DNA of 50,691 nt from an uncultured Pelagibacteraceae bacterium (GCA_902559075.1 CACEGO010000005.1:1-50691), one strand, 5' to 3'. Counted from the first letter of the stretch, positions 25,944-34,927 are shown. Translations and numbers: made by a program. Notes: generated from the letters alone by a model not told the origin.

Positions 25944-26921
25944 ATGGAATCTTTAAAAATGGTTGAGGTTACTAGAAGCGGTGAAATAGAAAGTTTTCAT
26001 CAAGGTGTAGCAGTATTAATTAATTCATCAGGAAATATTTTAAAAGAGTGGGGCAATTCAGACTTAAATATTTACCCAAGATCAGCATTAAAACCAATTC
26101 AAACTCTAAATCTTTATAAGGATGGCGTTGCAGAGTCTATGAGTCTCAGTGAAGAACAAATTGCAATTACTACAGCATCACATCATGCAGAAAAATTTCA
26201 TCAGGAGATTATTTCTAGTTGGTTAAAAAAAATTAATATAAACGAAGAAAATCTTTCATGTGGATATGATTGGCCTTGGAATTTAGAGGATAAATTTAAA
26301 GTAAAATTAGAAAATGAAAAAAAAAGAAGGATTTATCATAATTGTTCGGGGAAGCATTGTGGACATCTTGCAGTATGTAAACATAAAAACTTAACTTTAG
26401 AAAATTATTATGAGAAAACACATCCGTTACAAAAGGATTTAATTCAATTAATTGAAAATTTATCAGATTTTAAAATAAAAAATATTGGAATCGATGGTTG
26501 TACTCTCCCCAATCCTTTAATGCCTTTAAAAAAATTTGCATTAGCAGCGTCAAGATTAACAGATGATAAAATATTAAATGAAAATATAGATATAGCAAAA
26601 AAAATTTTTAACTCATGTGTTAATTTTCCAGAAATAACTGGAGGTACAAATAGTATTAATTGCATCTTAACAAAACTTTCTAAAAAAAAAATATTCTTTA
26701 AAAACGGTGCTGAAGGAGTATTTTTGGCACTAATACCTGAAATTAAATCTGCATTAGTAGTTAAAATTTTAGATGGAGCAGCAAGGGCAGCTGAAACTGC
26801 AATAGCAGGATTAATTTCTGAATTAAATATTATAGATGAAAATGAATTAGCAAAAATTAAATTTAGTGTAGTAACAAATTCTGTGGGTCAAAAAATAGGG
26901 AAAATGAAATTTGTGTTATAA
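25944..26921 (+). CDS. L-asparaginase II family protein (Rhizobium-type)
   Basis: A 325-residue protein of the thermolabile/Rhizobium-type asparaginase family, which is unrelated to the E. coli enzymes. It has MVEVTRSGEIESFHQGVAVL, IYPRSALKPIQ, ITTASHHAEKFH, HNCSGKHCGHLAVC and IDGCTLPNPLMPL. It would hydrolyse asparagine to aspartate and ammonium. The ATG at 25944 follows mtnA by 4 bases. A second ATG five codons later (25959) begins right at the conserved region. The 3' end overlaps the convergent DUF1015 gene by 6 bases. Confidence 0.88.
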   Translation: MESLKMVEVTRSGEIESFHQGVAVLINSSGNILKEWGNSDLNIYPRSALKPIQTLNLYKDGVAESMSLSEEQIAITTASHHAEKFHQEIISSWLKKININEENLSCGYDWPWNLEDKFKVKLENEKKRRIYHNCSGKHCGHLAVCKHKNLTLENYYEKTHPLQKDLIQLIENLSDFKIKNIGIDGCTLPNPLMPLKKFALAASRLTDDKILNENIDIAKKIFNSCVNFPEITGGTNSINCILTKLSKKKIFFKNGAEGVFLALIPEIKSALVVKILDGAARAAETAIAGLISELNIIDENELAKIKFSVVTNSVGQKIGKMKFVL

Positions 26922-28010
26922 TTCAGAACAAATTAATCCATCTAAAGGTTTAGGATGAAACCACGTTGATTTTGGTGGCATAAACTTTTTTTTATCTGCA
27001 ATCCTCATAACACTTGAAATATTTGTAGGGCTAAGTTTAAAAGCTATATTAAACTTTTTTGATTTTACTAATATTTTAAGATGATTTGAGCCACTAATCC
27101 CTGAAATAAAATCAATATTAGAAGCTTTAATTTTACTAATAATCTTTTGATGAAGAATAGTGACATCTAATTTATTATTTTTTTTGATTTGTTTGAGTAA
27201 ATACCATTGATTGCTCATATACATTTCAAAAAAACCTTTTTTTAAACATTTTGAGTTATTTTTAATTTTTTTAATTTTAAAATTTTTACTGATAATATTA
27301 ATAATTTTTTCGCTGCTTAAATTACTTTTTAATACTCTATTATAATCTAAAATTTTTATTTGATTATGAGGAAAAGCAATAATCATGGGAGATATTTTTT
27401 TATTACTTTTAAGCATTCCTTGTATTCTATGATGACCATCACATATGTATATTTTGTTAATTTTTTTAATAAATTTTTTTAAAGTTTTTAAATTTTTTTC
27501 TCTATCAACAATCCATACTTGATGATTAAATTTGTCTAATGATTTAAATGAATAAATTGGCTTTGATTTTGTGACTTTAATTAAGAAATTTTGAAGGTAT
27601 TTGTTGTGTTTATAAGCTGTATAAATTGGACCTACTTGTGTTGAAATATTTAATATCTGTTTCTTTCTTTCAAAAACTCTATTCTTAAAAGTTTCTTCAT
27701 GCCCTAAAATATTTTTGTTGTCATAATTGTTTAAATCTATTTTACCCAATATCCCAATTTGTTGGTGGTTTTTATCTGATATTTTGTAAATATAATAACA
27801 ATCTTTACTTTCTTTAGTTATCAGTTTTTTATTCTTCATATTTGCAAAATATTTTTTAGATTGAATTAGATTTTTACTAGTTAAAATCTTCAGATAACCA
27901 AACTTTTGATAGGATTTTAAACTATTAAAATATTTTGGATTTGGAGTTGAAACTCTACGTGCTAGTCTCTGTATTGGCCGTAAAGCTTTAAATGGATTTA
28001 TTAGACTCAA
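26916..28010 (-). CDS. DUF1015 family protein
   Basis: A 364-residue soluble protein matching DUF1015. It has an N-terminal INPFKALRP, the HEETFKNRVFERKKQI segment (about 104-119) and the ICDGHHRIQGML motif (DGHHR at 191-195), which recalls nucleotide-handling ParB-like folds. Family function is not established to my knowledge. In this copy the C-terminal half is lysine/isoleucine-rich but intact. It lies 8 bases downstream of trpB2 on the minus strand, so the two are probably co-transcribed, perhaps both in serine/tryptophan-type amino-acid metabolism. That last point is inference. Confidence 0.8.
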   Translation of the reverse strand: MSLINPFKALRPIQRLARRVSTPNPKYFNSLKSYQKFGYLKILTSKNLIQSKKYFANMKNKKLITKESKDCYYIYKISDKNHQQIGILGKIDLNNYDNKNILGHEETFKNRVFERKKQILNISTQVGPIYTAYKHNKYLQNFLIKVTKSKPIYSFKSLDKFNHQVWIVDREKNLKTLKKFIKKINKIYICDGHHRIQGMLKSNKKISPMIIAFPHNQIKILDYNRVLKSNLSSEKIINIISKNFKIKKIKNNSKCLKKGFFEMYMSNQWYLLKQIKKNNKLDVTILHQKIISKIKASNIDFISGISGSNHLKILVKSKKFNIAFKLSPTNISSVMRIADKKKFMPPKSTWFHPKPLDGLICSEL

Positions 28011-28018
28011 ATTATTAA

Positions 28019-29380
28019 TTAGGCAATTTTTGGAAGGTCTTCTAATGCTTTATCCATACTTCCTTTATCAAACTTATCTTCTGCAAGGCTGCCTTCGAAG
28101 TAATCTCCATATGCTTTCATATCAAAATGACCATGACCACATAAATTAAATAATATTGTTTTTGACTCACCATTTTTTTTACATTCTAATGCTGCATCTA
28201 TAGCTCCTTTAACTGCATGTGTTGCTTCTGGTGCAGGAACTATACCTTCTGTTCTTGCAAAATTTACACCTGCTTCAAAACATTCTTTTTGACCATATGC
28301 TTTTGCTTCTAGAGCATTAATTTCTTTTAAGTGACTAACCAATGGAGCCATTCCATGATACCTTAAACCTCCTGAATGTGTAGCTGGAGGAATAAATTGG
28401 GATCCAAGTGTATGCATTTTTACTAATGGTGTTAATTTACCTGTATCACCAAAATCATAAACATATTTTCCTTCAGTTAATGTAGGACAAGACTTAGGTT
28501 CACATGCAATAACTCTAGTTTTTTTTCCTTCTCTAAAATTTTTTCCTAAGAAAGGATTTGCTAATCCTGAAAAATTACTTCCACCACCTGTACATCCAAC
28601 TAAAATGTCTGGATAATCATCTGCCATTTCCATTTGAAGCAAAGCTTCATTTCCAACAATAGTTTGGTGCATTAAAACATGATTTAAAACACTTCCTAAT
28701 GCATATTTTGTATCAGGATTTTTTGCAGCCATTTCAACCGCCTCTGAAATTGCTATCCCTAAACTTCCTGTGTTATTTGGATCTTTCGCCAAAATTGCTT
28801 TACCACTATCTGTTTCATTAGATGGACTTGCAACACATCTTGCTCCATAAGTTTGCATAACAAGTTTTCTATATGGTTTTTGTTCAAAACTAACTTTTAC
28901 CATATAAACATCTAGCTCAATTCCAAACAGTTTACATGCAAACGCAAGAGATGTTCCCCATTGTCCTGCGCCTGTTTCAGTAGTAATTTTTTTTGTACCT
29001 TCTTCTTTATTGTAAAATGCTTGAGCCACTGCAGTATTTGGTTTGTGGCTACCAGAAGGACTAACACCCTCGTATTTGTAATAAATTTTTGCAGGCGTAT
29101 CTAAATGTTTTTCCAATTTTCTTGCTCTGTATAATGGTGATGGTCTCCATTGTTTATAAATTTCTCTTACTGGTTCAGGTATTTCTATTTCTCTATCCTG
29201 AGAAACTTCTTGGCCAATCAATGCCATCGGAAACAAAGGCGCCAGATCATCTGGTCCAATCGGTTTTAAAGTACCTGGATGCAGCGGAGGCTCCATAGGT
29301 TTTGGTAAATCTGCAGCAATATTGTACCAAGTTTTAGGCATTTTGCTCTCTTCAAGAAAATATTTAATTGTGTCTGTCAT
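28019..29380 (-). CDS. trpB: Tryptophan synthase beta-like protein, TrpB2 type
   Basis: A 453-residue PLP enzyme of the TrpB2 group, longer than classical TrpB1. The N-terminal TWYNIAADLPKPMEPPLHP extension and EVSQDREIEIPEPVREIY are TrpB2 marks. The PLP lysine is Lys113 in PSGSHKPNTAVAQ, and the phosphate loop is CTGGGSNFSG. TrpB2 condenses indole with serine, or acts as a serine/threonine-processing enzyme, and interacts weakly with TrpA. No trpA is nearby, which favours an alpha-independent role such as indole salvage. It is co-directional with DUF1015. Confidence 0.92.
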   Translation of the reverse strand: MTDTIKYFLEESKMPKTWYNIAADLPKPMEPPLHPGTLKPIGPDDLAPLFPMALIGQEVSQDREIEIPEPVREIYKQWRPSPLYRARKLEKHLDTPAKIYYKYEGVSPSGSHKPNTAVAQAFYNKEEGTKKITTETGAGQWGTSLAFACKLFGIELDVYMVKVSFEQKPYRKLVMQTYGARCVASPSNETDSGKAILAKDPNNTGSLGIAISEAVEMAAKNPDTKYALGSVLNHVLMHQTIVGNEALLQMEMADDYPDILVGCTGGGSNFSGLANPFLGKNFREGKKTRVIACEPKSCPTLTEGKYVYDFGDTGKLTPLVKMHTLGSQFIPPATHSGGLRYHGMAPLVSHLKEINALEAKAYGQKECFEAGVNFARTEGIVPAPEATHAVKGAIDAALECKKNGESKTILFNLCGHGHFDMKAYGDYFEGSLAEDKFDKGSMDKALEDLPKIA

Positions 29381-29440
29381 TTTTTATAAACTTAATCTTG
29401 AAGATAAAATTTACAAATTGCAAGGGTAAAATTTAATTGT

Positions 29441-31474
29441 CTATCTTAGAGAAGCTGCAATATTTCCACCATCAACTGTCAAAACTGCACCCGTAGTTTT
29501 TTTTGAAGTAGCTAAATGAAAAAAAGCCTTTGCAACATCCTCAGCTTTTACTTCATTTAATAATAAATTTCCCTTCATATATTCATCTGTAGAAACTTCT
29601 CTAGCTTTTGCTCTAGATTTAATCATTCTATCATTTAATAATCCACTTCTTATTCTATCAGCATTTACTCCATTTGATCTAATTCCTAATGAACCATAGT
29701 CCACCGCATATTGTTTGCACAAACTTAATAAAGCAGTTTTGGCAAGACCATAAGGACCAAAGTTTTTTCCGGGATTTACAGATTGTTTTGAAATATTAAA
29801 TAACAAGCATCCTTGAATATTTTGTTTTTTCATAATTTTAATTGTTTCAGATGCACAGTTTTGGTGTGAAAAAAAATTATCTTCAAAGCTTTCTCTTAAA
29901 ATTTTATCATCTACTTCTGCAATAGAACCTCCTATAGCCGTTCCAGCATTAGATATGAGAATATCAACACCACCATATTTTTCAGAAATTATTTTGAAAG
30001 CATTTTTTACACTATTCTTTTCTCTGACATCGCAATGTAAACATAAATCGTTAATTTTAGATTGTATCTCTTTTACTTTTTTTGAATCGTAGTCAAGTAA
30101 AACAATTTCTGCACCGTAACTTTTGAAAAGTTTATATGTTGCAGAACCTATAGCTCCAAAACCACCAGTGATCACCACCACATTCCCTTGAAGAACTTTT
30201 TTATTTTTTTTGATTTTTGCTTGTTCTAAAGACCAATATTCAACATCAAAAATATCCTTTTCTGGTATGAATTTATATTTAGATGTTTCTTCTACCGATG
30301 AAATCACTCTTGCATTTGTTTCTGTTAAATCTCCTGCTATTATTGATGCTTTAAAACTGTCACCGACACTAAATAATCCAACGTTTTGTACCAGGATTAC
30401 TCTAGGTGAAGTGTCCAGCATTGTCTTTTTACCTTTTACTTTCTTTTTATTTGTATTGAAATATTTCACATATTTTTTTCTATAATACTTAAAACTTTTT
30501 TCTGCTAATTTTTGAAAATCCTCAAGATTTGAATTTTGCTTTGGCTTAATCACTAATGGAAAAGGTTTTACTCTTATAACATGATCTGGAGTTGCTGTAC
30601 CAATACTTGAATATCTTTTTACTTCTTTACCATTAATAAAATAATTTAAAGTTTTATTAGATCTGTAGTTAATTATATATTTTTGGTCTTTATTTTCTGA
30701 CAATAAACCTCTTAAAATTGGTGCTATTTCGTGAGGTTTAAATTTAGTATTGAAATTTTTAATTTGTTTTATTTTTTTTCTTTTTAGCGTTTTTATAGTT
30801 CTTTCTGCTATTGAAACGTACTTAATCATTAAATCATAAGATTTCTTAGCATCATTATCAAAAGTAAATATTCCGTGGTTCAAAAGTATTAAGCAATTTA
30901 TATTAGGATTCTTACTATAAACTTCATTAATTTTTTGAGCTAAACCAAATCCAGGCATTACATAAGGTACTATGCTGACTTTGGTTCCAAAAATTTTTTC
31001 ACATAGCTCTTTACCGTTTGGTCTATTTGTTACATTCATAATTGCATCAGAATGAGTATGATCTACATATTTGAATGGCAAAAAAGCATGTAAAAAAGTT
31101 TCAACAGATGGATTAGGTGAATTAATATTAATTAAATTTCTTTTTTGATACGCAACCATATCTTCGTCGCTTAAATATTTCTTATTTTTTAAAGCCAAAA
31201 GAGGATTTAATTTTACTGCAGGTAAACCAGCTGGTTCAATTTCAGCCATGTCCCACCCACTTCCTTTAACACAAAGTACATCGTAATTTTTTCCATCAAT
31301 ATCTCTGATCGACGTTTTTACGGATGTATTTCCACCTCCATGAAGAACAAGTTCACTATTTCTTCCTAATAACCTTGTTGTGTAAACTCTTAAGGCCATA
31401 TCTTTTGAATGACCAAGTTTTGTATACTTTTTGATGTATTTTCTTGCTTCTAAATTTGACCAATTGTTTTTCAC
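29441..31474 (-). CDS. Bifunctional class II aldolase / short-chain dehydrogenase (RhaE-RhaW-like)
   Basis: A 677-residue fusion. Residues about 20-250 are a class II aldolase/adducin domain with VLHGGGNTSVK, CVKGSGWDM, VDHTHSDAIMN (zinc HxH) and LLNHGIFTF (third His). Residues about 435-677 are a short-chain dehydrogenase with VVVITGGFGAIGSATYK, ISNAGTAIGG and the YGLAK active site. Such fusions cleave rhamnulose-1-phosphate to DHAP plus lactaldehyde and oxidise the aldehyde. No rhamnose genes are here. Proximity to speD-speE (divergent, 85 bases) and to mtnP/mtnA suggests methylthioribulose-1-phosphate or 5-deoxyribulose-phosphate as substrate instead. The start is GTG at 31474. Confidence 0.88.
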   Translation of the reverse strand: MKNNWSNLEARKYIKKYTKLGHSKDMALRVYTTRLLGRNSELVLHGGGNTSVKTSIRDIDGKNYDVLCVKGSGWDMAEIEPAGLPAVKLNPLLALKNKKYLSDEDMVAYQKRNLININSPNPSVETFLHAFLPFKYVDHTHSDAIMNVTNRPNGKELCEKIFGTKVSIVPYVMPGFGLAQKINEVYSKNPNINCLILLNHGIFTFDNDAKKSYDLMIKYVSIAERTIKTLKRKKIKQIKNFNTKFKPHEIAPILRGLLSENKDQKYIINYRSNKTLNYFINGKEVKRYSSIGTATPDHVIRVKPFPLVIKPKQNSNLEDFQKLAEKSFKYYRKKYVKYFNTNKKKVKGKKTMLDTSPRVILVQNVGLFSVGDSFKASIIAGDLTETNARVISSVEETSKYKFIPEKDIFDVEYWSLEQAKIKKNKKVLQGNVVVITGGFGAIGSATYKLFKSYGAEIVLLDYDSKKVKEIQSKINDLCLHCDVREKNSVKNAFKIISEKYGGVDILISNAGTAIGGSIAEVDDKILRESFEDNFFSHQNCASETIKIMKKQNIQGCLLFNISKQSVNPGKNFGPYGLAKTALLSLCKQYAVDYGSLGIRSNGVNADRIRSGLLNDRMIKSRAKAREVSTDEYMKGNLLLNEVKAEDVAKAFFHLATSKKTTGAVLTVDGGNIAASLR

Positions 31475-31494
31475 AGTTACAACCTCAGCGAAGT

Positions 31495-31502
31495 ATTATA
31501 AT
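31495..31502. promoter_or_regulatory. Shared divergent -10 element between the aldolase fusion and speD-speE
   Basis: TATTATAATA around 31494-31503 is a perfect palindrome that gives TATAAT on both strands (31497-31502 plus, 31500-31495 minus). It is the only good -10 box in the 85-base gap. The -35 regions are weak in both directions. Confidence 0.4.
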
Positions 31503-31559
31503 AGTTTTTTGTTTGAAAGAAGCAAAAAATTTGATTAGTAAGGTTTCATCAAGCTAATT

Positions 31560-32600
31560 ATGATAAAAGTAGGCGAACATATTACCCTAGATATAATCGG
31601 AACCACAAAAGAGTATGATCCCTCTGTATTTGAAAAAGTAATTTATGAAATAGCAAAAGCTGCAAAAGTAACGATACTTAATATTTCTAAACATAAATTT
31701 GAACCACAAGGATTTACAATATTAGCTTTATTAGCCGAAAGTCATATTAGCTTTCACACTTTCCCTGAAAAAGGAATTATAAGTTTTGATTTCTTTACAT
31801 GTGGTAAGATCAATCCCTCAGTTGCAATAGATATTATAAAAAAAGAATTTGAATATAAAAGAATAGTAAAAAAAGAATTTAATAGAGATACAAAATCTTT
31901 ATATCACGATATTTATAGCTCACCAGGACTACAAAAGTCTTATGTTGTAAATGATGTATTAGAGGATTTTAAATCTAAAGTTGGTCAGCATATTGAAATT
32001 TTAGATTTAGAACAATTTGGAAAATCTTTATTTATTGATGGTGAAATTCAAGTTGCAGCAACAGATGAACATTTATATAGCTCAACATTTGTAGGCTCTG
32101 GTTTAAACTTAAATAAAGATAATGATAGGGCTGCTATAATAGGTGGTGGTGACGGCGGAGTAGCAAGAGAGTGCATTTCTAAAAAGTTTAATTTTATTGA
32201 TTGGTTTGAGCTTGACCCAGAAGTAGTAGATGTTTGTAACAAACATCTTGGTGATATTGGAAAGAAAGCAACTGAAAAAAATTCAGTTAAATGTGTTTGG
32301 GGTGATGCATTTGAAAGTATTAAATCAGTAAGTGATGATAGTTATGATCACATTTTTGTTGATCTGAATGATGATCAGTTTTGTATAGATCTAGCAGCTA
32401 AAAATATGGATTCCCTTGTGAGAATATTAAAACCGAAAGGTGTAATAACAGCCCAAGTGGGAAGTCAGGACAAAAAACCACATCAAGTTGAAAATTGGCT
32501 CAATGTTTTTAACCAAAACTTTGGTAATGCAAAATTATCGAGGGTTTACATACCAAGTTTTGATTGTTCTTGGAACTTCTCGTCATCAATAAATCATTAA
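31560..32600 (+). CDS. Fused S-adenosylmethionine decarboxylase - spermidine synthase (SpeD-SpeE)
   Basis: A 346-residue fusion. Residues about 1-117 are a prokaryotic AdoMet decarboxylase proenzyme with LLAESHISFHTFPE. Ser61 would become the pyruvoyl group, with His66 and Cys81 at canonical spacing. Residues about 120-346 are a spermidine synthase with QVAATDEHLYSSTF, IIGGGDGGVARE, FELDPEVVD and HIFVDLNDD. One chain would make decarboxylated AdoMet and use it to aminopropylate putrescine, giving spermidine and MTA. SpeD homologues with arginine or ornithine decarboxylase activity are known, so the N-terminal activity should not be assumed from fold alone. Confidence 0.9.
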   Translation: MIKVGEHITLDIIGTTKEYDPSVFEKVIYEIAKAAKVTILNISKHKFEPQGFTILALLAESHISFHTFPEKGIISFDFFTCGKINPSVAIDIIKKEFEYKRIVKKEFNRDTKSLYHDIYSSPGLQKSYVVNDVLEDFKSKVGQHIEILDLEQFGKSLFIDGEIQVAATDEHLYSSTFVGSGLNLNKDNDRAAIIGGGDGGVARECISKKFNFIDWFELDPEVVDVCNKHLGDIGKKATEKNSVKCVWGDAFESIKSVSDDSYDHIFVDLNDDQFCIDLAAKNMDSLVRILKPKGVITAQVGSQDKKPHQVENWLNVFNQNFGNAKLSRVYIPSFDCSWNFSSSINH

Positions 32601-32659
32601 TTTTTCTTTTTTATTATTATAAATTGTGAAATAATTATATCTTATTTAAGGAGATAATA

Positions 32660-33511
32660 ATGAATATATTTAAAAAAACTATTTTAACTGTTCTTGCTTC
32701 TTTATTAGTCATTGGAAATGTTTACGCTGACAAAATAAGAATTGGAACTGAAGGCGCTTACCCTCCGTGGAATTCAAAAGATGCTTCAGGCAATCTAATT
32801 GGTTTTGAGGTTGAGCTTGCTCAAGAACTTTGTGCAATTATGAAACATGAATGTACTATAGTTGAACAAGATTGGGATGGAATGATTCCTGCTTTATTAA
32901 TGAGAAAGTTTGATGCAATTATGGCTGGAATGTCTATTACTGCTGAAAGACAAAAAACAATTACTTTTTCACAAGGTTATGCAACTGAACCAGCTACCCT
33001 TGCTGTAATGAAGGGATCAAGTCTTGAAGGTATGGATACTCCTGCTGCAATAAATTTAGACAGAAGTTCTTCAGATGTTAAAAAAGCACTAAAAACAATT
33101 ACAGCTTCATTATCTGGTAAAACTGTTTGTACTCAAACAGGAACAATTCACCAAAACTTTTTAGAGTCTGGTGATGTAGGAAGTGTAAATGTTAGAACTT
33201 ACAAAACTCAAGATGAAGTAAACTTGGATCTATCATCTGGAAGATGTGATGTAGCGTTAGCTGCTAAAGCTTCATTTATAGATTATGCAGAGGCATCTGG
33301 AAAAGCAGTTGTTACCGTAGGACCTAATTTATCTGGTGGTGCCTTTGGTGGCGGTGTTGGCGTTGGTATTAGACAAGGTGGAGATGATGCGATCGGTAAA
33401 AGAGATGCCAAACTTCTAAAAGACTTTAATAAAGCAATTGATAAAGCTAGAAAAAAAGGAATTATTAGTAAACTAGCTATCAAATGGTTTAAAGACGACG
33501 TTTCTATGTAA
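32660..33511 (+). CDS. Amino-acid ABC transporter periplasmic binding protein
   Basis: A 283-residue type II binding protein with a signal peptide ending at VYA-D (residues 21-24). The mature part reads IRIGTEGAYPPWNSKDASG, GFEVELAQELC, QDWDGMIPALLMRKFDAIMAGMSIT, as in the lysine/arginine/ornithine/octopine group. Ligand identity cannot be fixed. A basic or opine-like amino acid is likely. A strong AAGGAG precedes the ATG. A 12-bp hairpin sits between it and the permease genes. Confidence 0.9.
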   Translation: MNIFKKTILTVLASLLVIGNVYADKIRIGTEGAYPPWNSKDASGNLIGFEVELAQELCAIMKHECTIVEQDWDGMIPALLMRKFDAIMAGMSITAERQKTITFSQGYATEPATLAVMKGSSLEGMDTPAAINLDRSSSDVKKALKTITASLSGKTVCTQTGTIHQNFLESGDVGSVNVRTYKTQDEVNLDLSSGRCDVALAAKASFIDYAEASGKAVVTVGPNLSGGAFGGGVGVGIRQGGDDAIGKRDAKLLKDFNKAIDKARKKGIISKLAIKWFKDDVSM

Positions 33512-33523
33512 TATATTTCAGAT

Positions 33524-33550
33524 TTGGCGACTATAATATATAGTCGCCAA
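33524..33550 (+). promoter_or_regulatory. Strong hairpin between the binding protein and permease genes
   Basis: TTGGCGACTATA (33524-33535) and TATAGTCGCCAA (33539-33550) form a perfect 12-bp stem with a 3-base loop. It ends 5 bases before the permease ATG (33556), so it covers the place where a ribosome binding site should be. No T-run follows. It may protect the upstream mRNA and limit permease translation. Confidence 0.75.
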
Positions 33551-33555
33551 TCTAT

Positions 33556-34248
33556 ATGGAGCTTCTAGCATTTGGCAAAACAGGTTGGGGTGACGAATTA
33601 TTTTACGCCACCTTAATGACTATAGCTGTATCAGTTACAGCTATGTTTATTGGATTTTTTTTTGCATTAACATTTACACCTCTCAAATTATCAAAATATA
33701 AATTTTTAAATTTAATTGGAAACTTTTATACAACAGTAATTAGAGGTGTTCCTGAACTTTTGGTAATTTATCTCTTCTTTTTTGGAGGAAGTGGTGCAAT
33801 TATGTATGTTGCGTCAATTTTTGGTTATTACGAATATATTGAAATTAACGCATTCATCACAGGAGCAGTTGCAATTGGAATAATTTCGGGTGCTTATTCA
33901 ACAGAAGTTTTCAGAGGTGCAATTCAATCAATAGACAAAGGTCAGTTTGAAGCTGCTAAGGTTTTAGGTGTAAATAAATTTGTACAATTTTATAAAATAA
34001 TTTTACCTCAAATGTTGAGACTAGCCATTCCAAATTTGAGTAATGTTTGGCAAATAACATTGAAAGATACTTCTCTTATTTCAGTTACAGGATTAGTTGA
34101 AATAATGAGACAATCATATATTGCAGCCGGATCTACAAGAGATCCTTTGTTTTTTTATTCATTTGCGGCTGTTCTTTATTTATTACTTACTTATGTGAGT
34201 ATGAAACTAATTAATAAATTAGAAGCCAGGTATAGCAGGGGGTATTAA
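33556..34248 (+). CDS. Amino-acid ABC transporter permease (HisQ type)
   Basis: A 230-residue permease of the HisQ/GlnP family with about five membrane helices, TVIRGVPELLVIYLFFFGG at the start of the domain and the EAA-type loop GQFEAAKVLGVNKFVQFYKI. It pairs with the next gene product, whose ATG overlaps its stop by one base. The start ATG lies right behind the 33524-33550 hairpin with no visible Shine-Dalgarno. Confidence 0.9.
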   Translation: MELLAFGKTGWGDELFYATLMTIAVSVTAMFIGFFFALTFTPLKLSKYKFLNLIGNFYTTVIRGVPELLVIYLFFFGGSGAIMYVASIFGYYEYIEINAFITGAVAIGIISGAYSTEVFRGAIQSIDKGQFEAAKVLGVNKFVQFYKIILPQMLRLAIPNLSNVWQITLKDTSLISVTGLVEIMRQSYIAAGSTRDPLFFYSFAAVLYLLLTYVSMKLINKLEARYSRGY

Positions 34249-34922
34249 TGGATTTTGATTTAATGATAACTAGTTTTCCTAAACTTTTGGCTGCTACTGC
34301 TATCACTTTAAAGCTTTTGTCCGCATCCTTATTTTTTGGATTATTTTTGGGTCTTTTCTTTGCAATTTTAAGATTAAATAAAAATAAATTTATTAATAAA
34401 TTTGCTTATGGTTACTCTTATGTTTTTAGAGGAACCCCTTTACTTGTTCAGATCTTTATAATTTATTTTGGATTAGGTCAGATTGAATACTTAAGGACGA
34501 CTTTTTTATGGGCAATTCTAAAAGAACCTTATTGGTGCGCAATAATAGCTTTTACTTTGAATACTGGAGCATATACATCTGAGATTTTAAGATCAGCATT
34601 TCAGACCATAAAACCAGGGATTATTGAAGCAGGAAAAAGCTTAGGAATATCAAATAAAATAATCTTTTATAAGATTCAAATTCCAATTGCTATTAGACAA
34701 TCTCTTCCAGCATATGGAAATGAAATAATATTAATGATGAAGGGGACTTCTTTAGCTAGTACAGTAACTTTAATGGATCTAACTGGAGTTGCTAAATATA
34801 TTATTTCAACAACATTTAAGCCAATAGAAGTATTTATTGTTGCTGGTGGAATTTATTTGTTTATGACTTTTATTATTCATAATGTAATTAAATACTTAGA
34901 AAAAAAATATAGTTTTCAATAA
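34248..34922 (+). CDS. Amino-acid ABC transporter permease (HisM type)
   Basis: A 224-residue partner permease with SYVFRGTPLLVQIFIIYFGL, AYTSEILRSAFQTIKPG and the EAA loop GIIEAGKSLGISNKIIFYKI. Overlapping the previous gene by one base implies coupled translation and a heterodimeric channel. The ATP-binding subunit expected in such operons (HisP/GlnQ type) is missing here. The next gene is a dioxygenase. Confidence 0.9.
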   Translation: MDFDLMITSFPKLLAATAITLKLLSASLFFGLFLGLFFAILRLNKNKFINKFAYGYSYVFRGTPLLVQIFIIYFGLGQIEYLRTTFLWAILKEPYWCAIIAFTLNTGAYTSEILRSAFQTIKPGIIEAGKSLGISNKIIFYKIQIPIAIRQSLPAYGNEIILMMKGTSLASTVTLMDLTGVAKYIISTTFKPIEVFIVAGGIYLFMTFIIHNVIKYLEKKYSFQ

Positions 34923-34927
34923 TAAAA

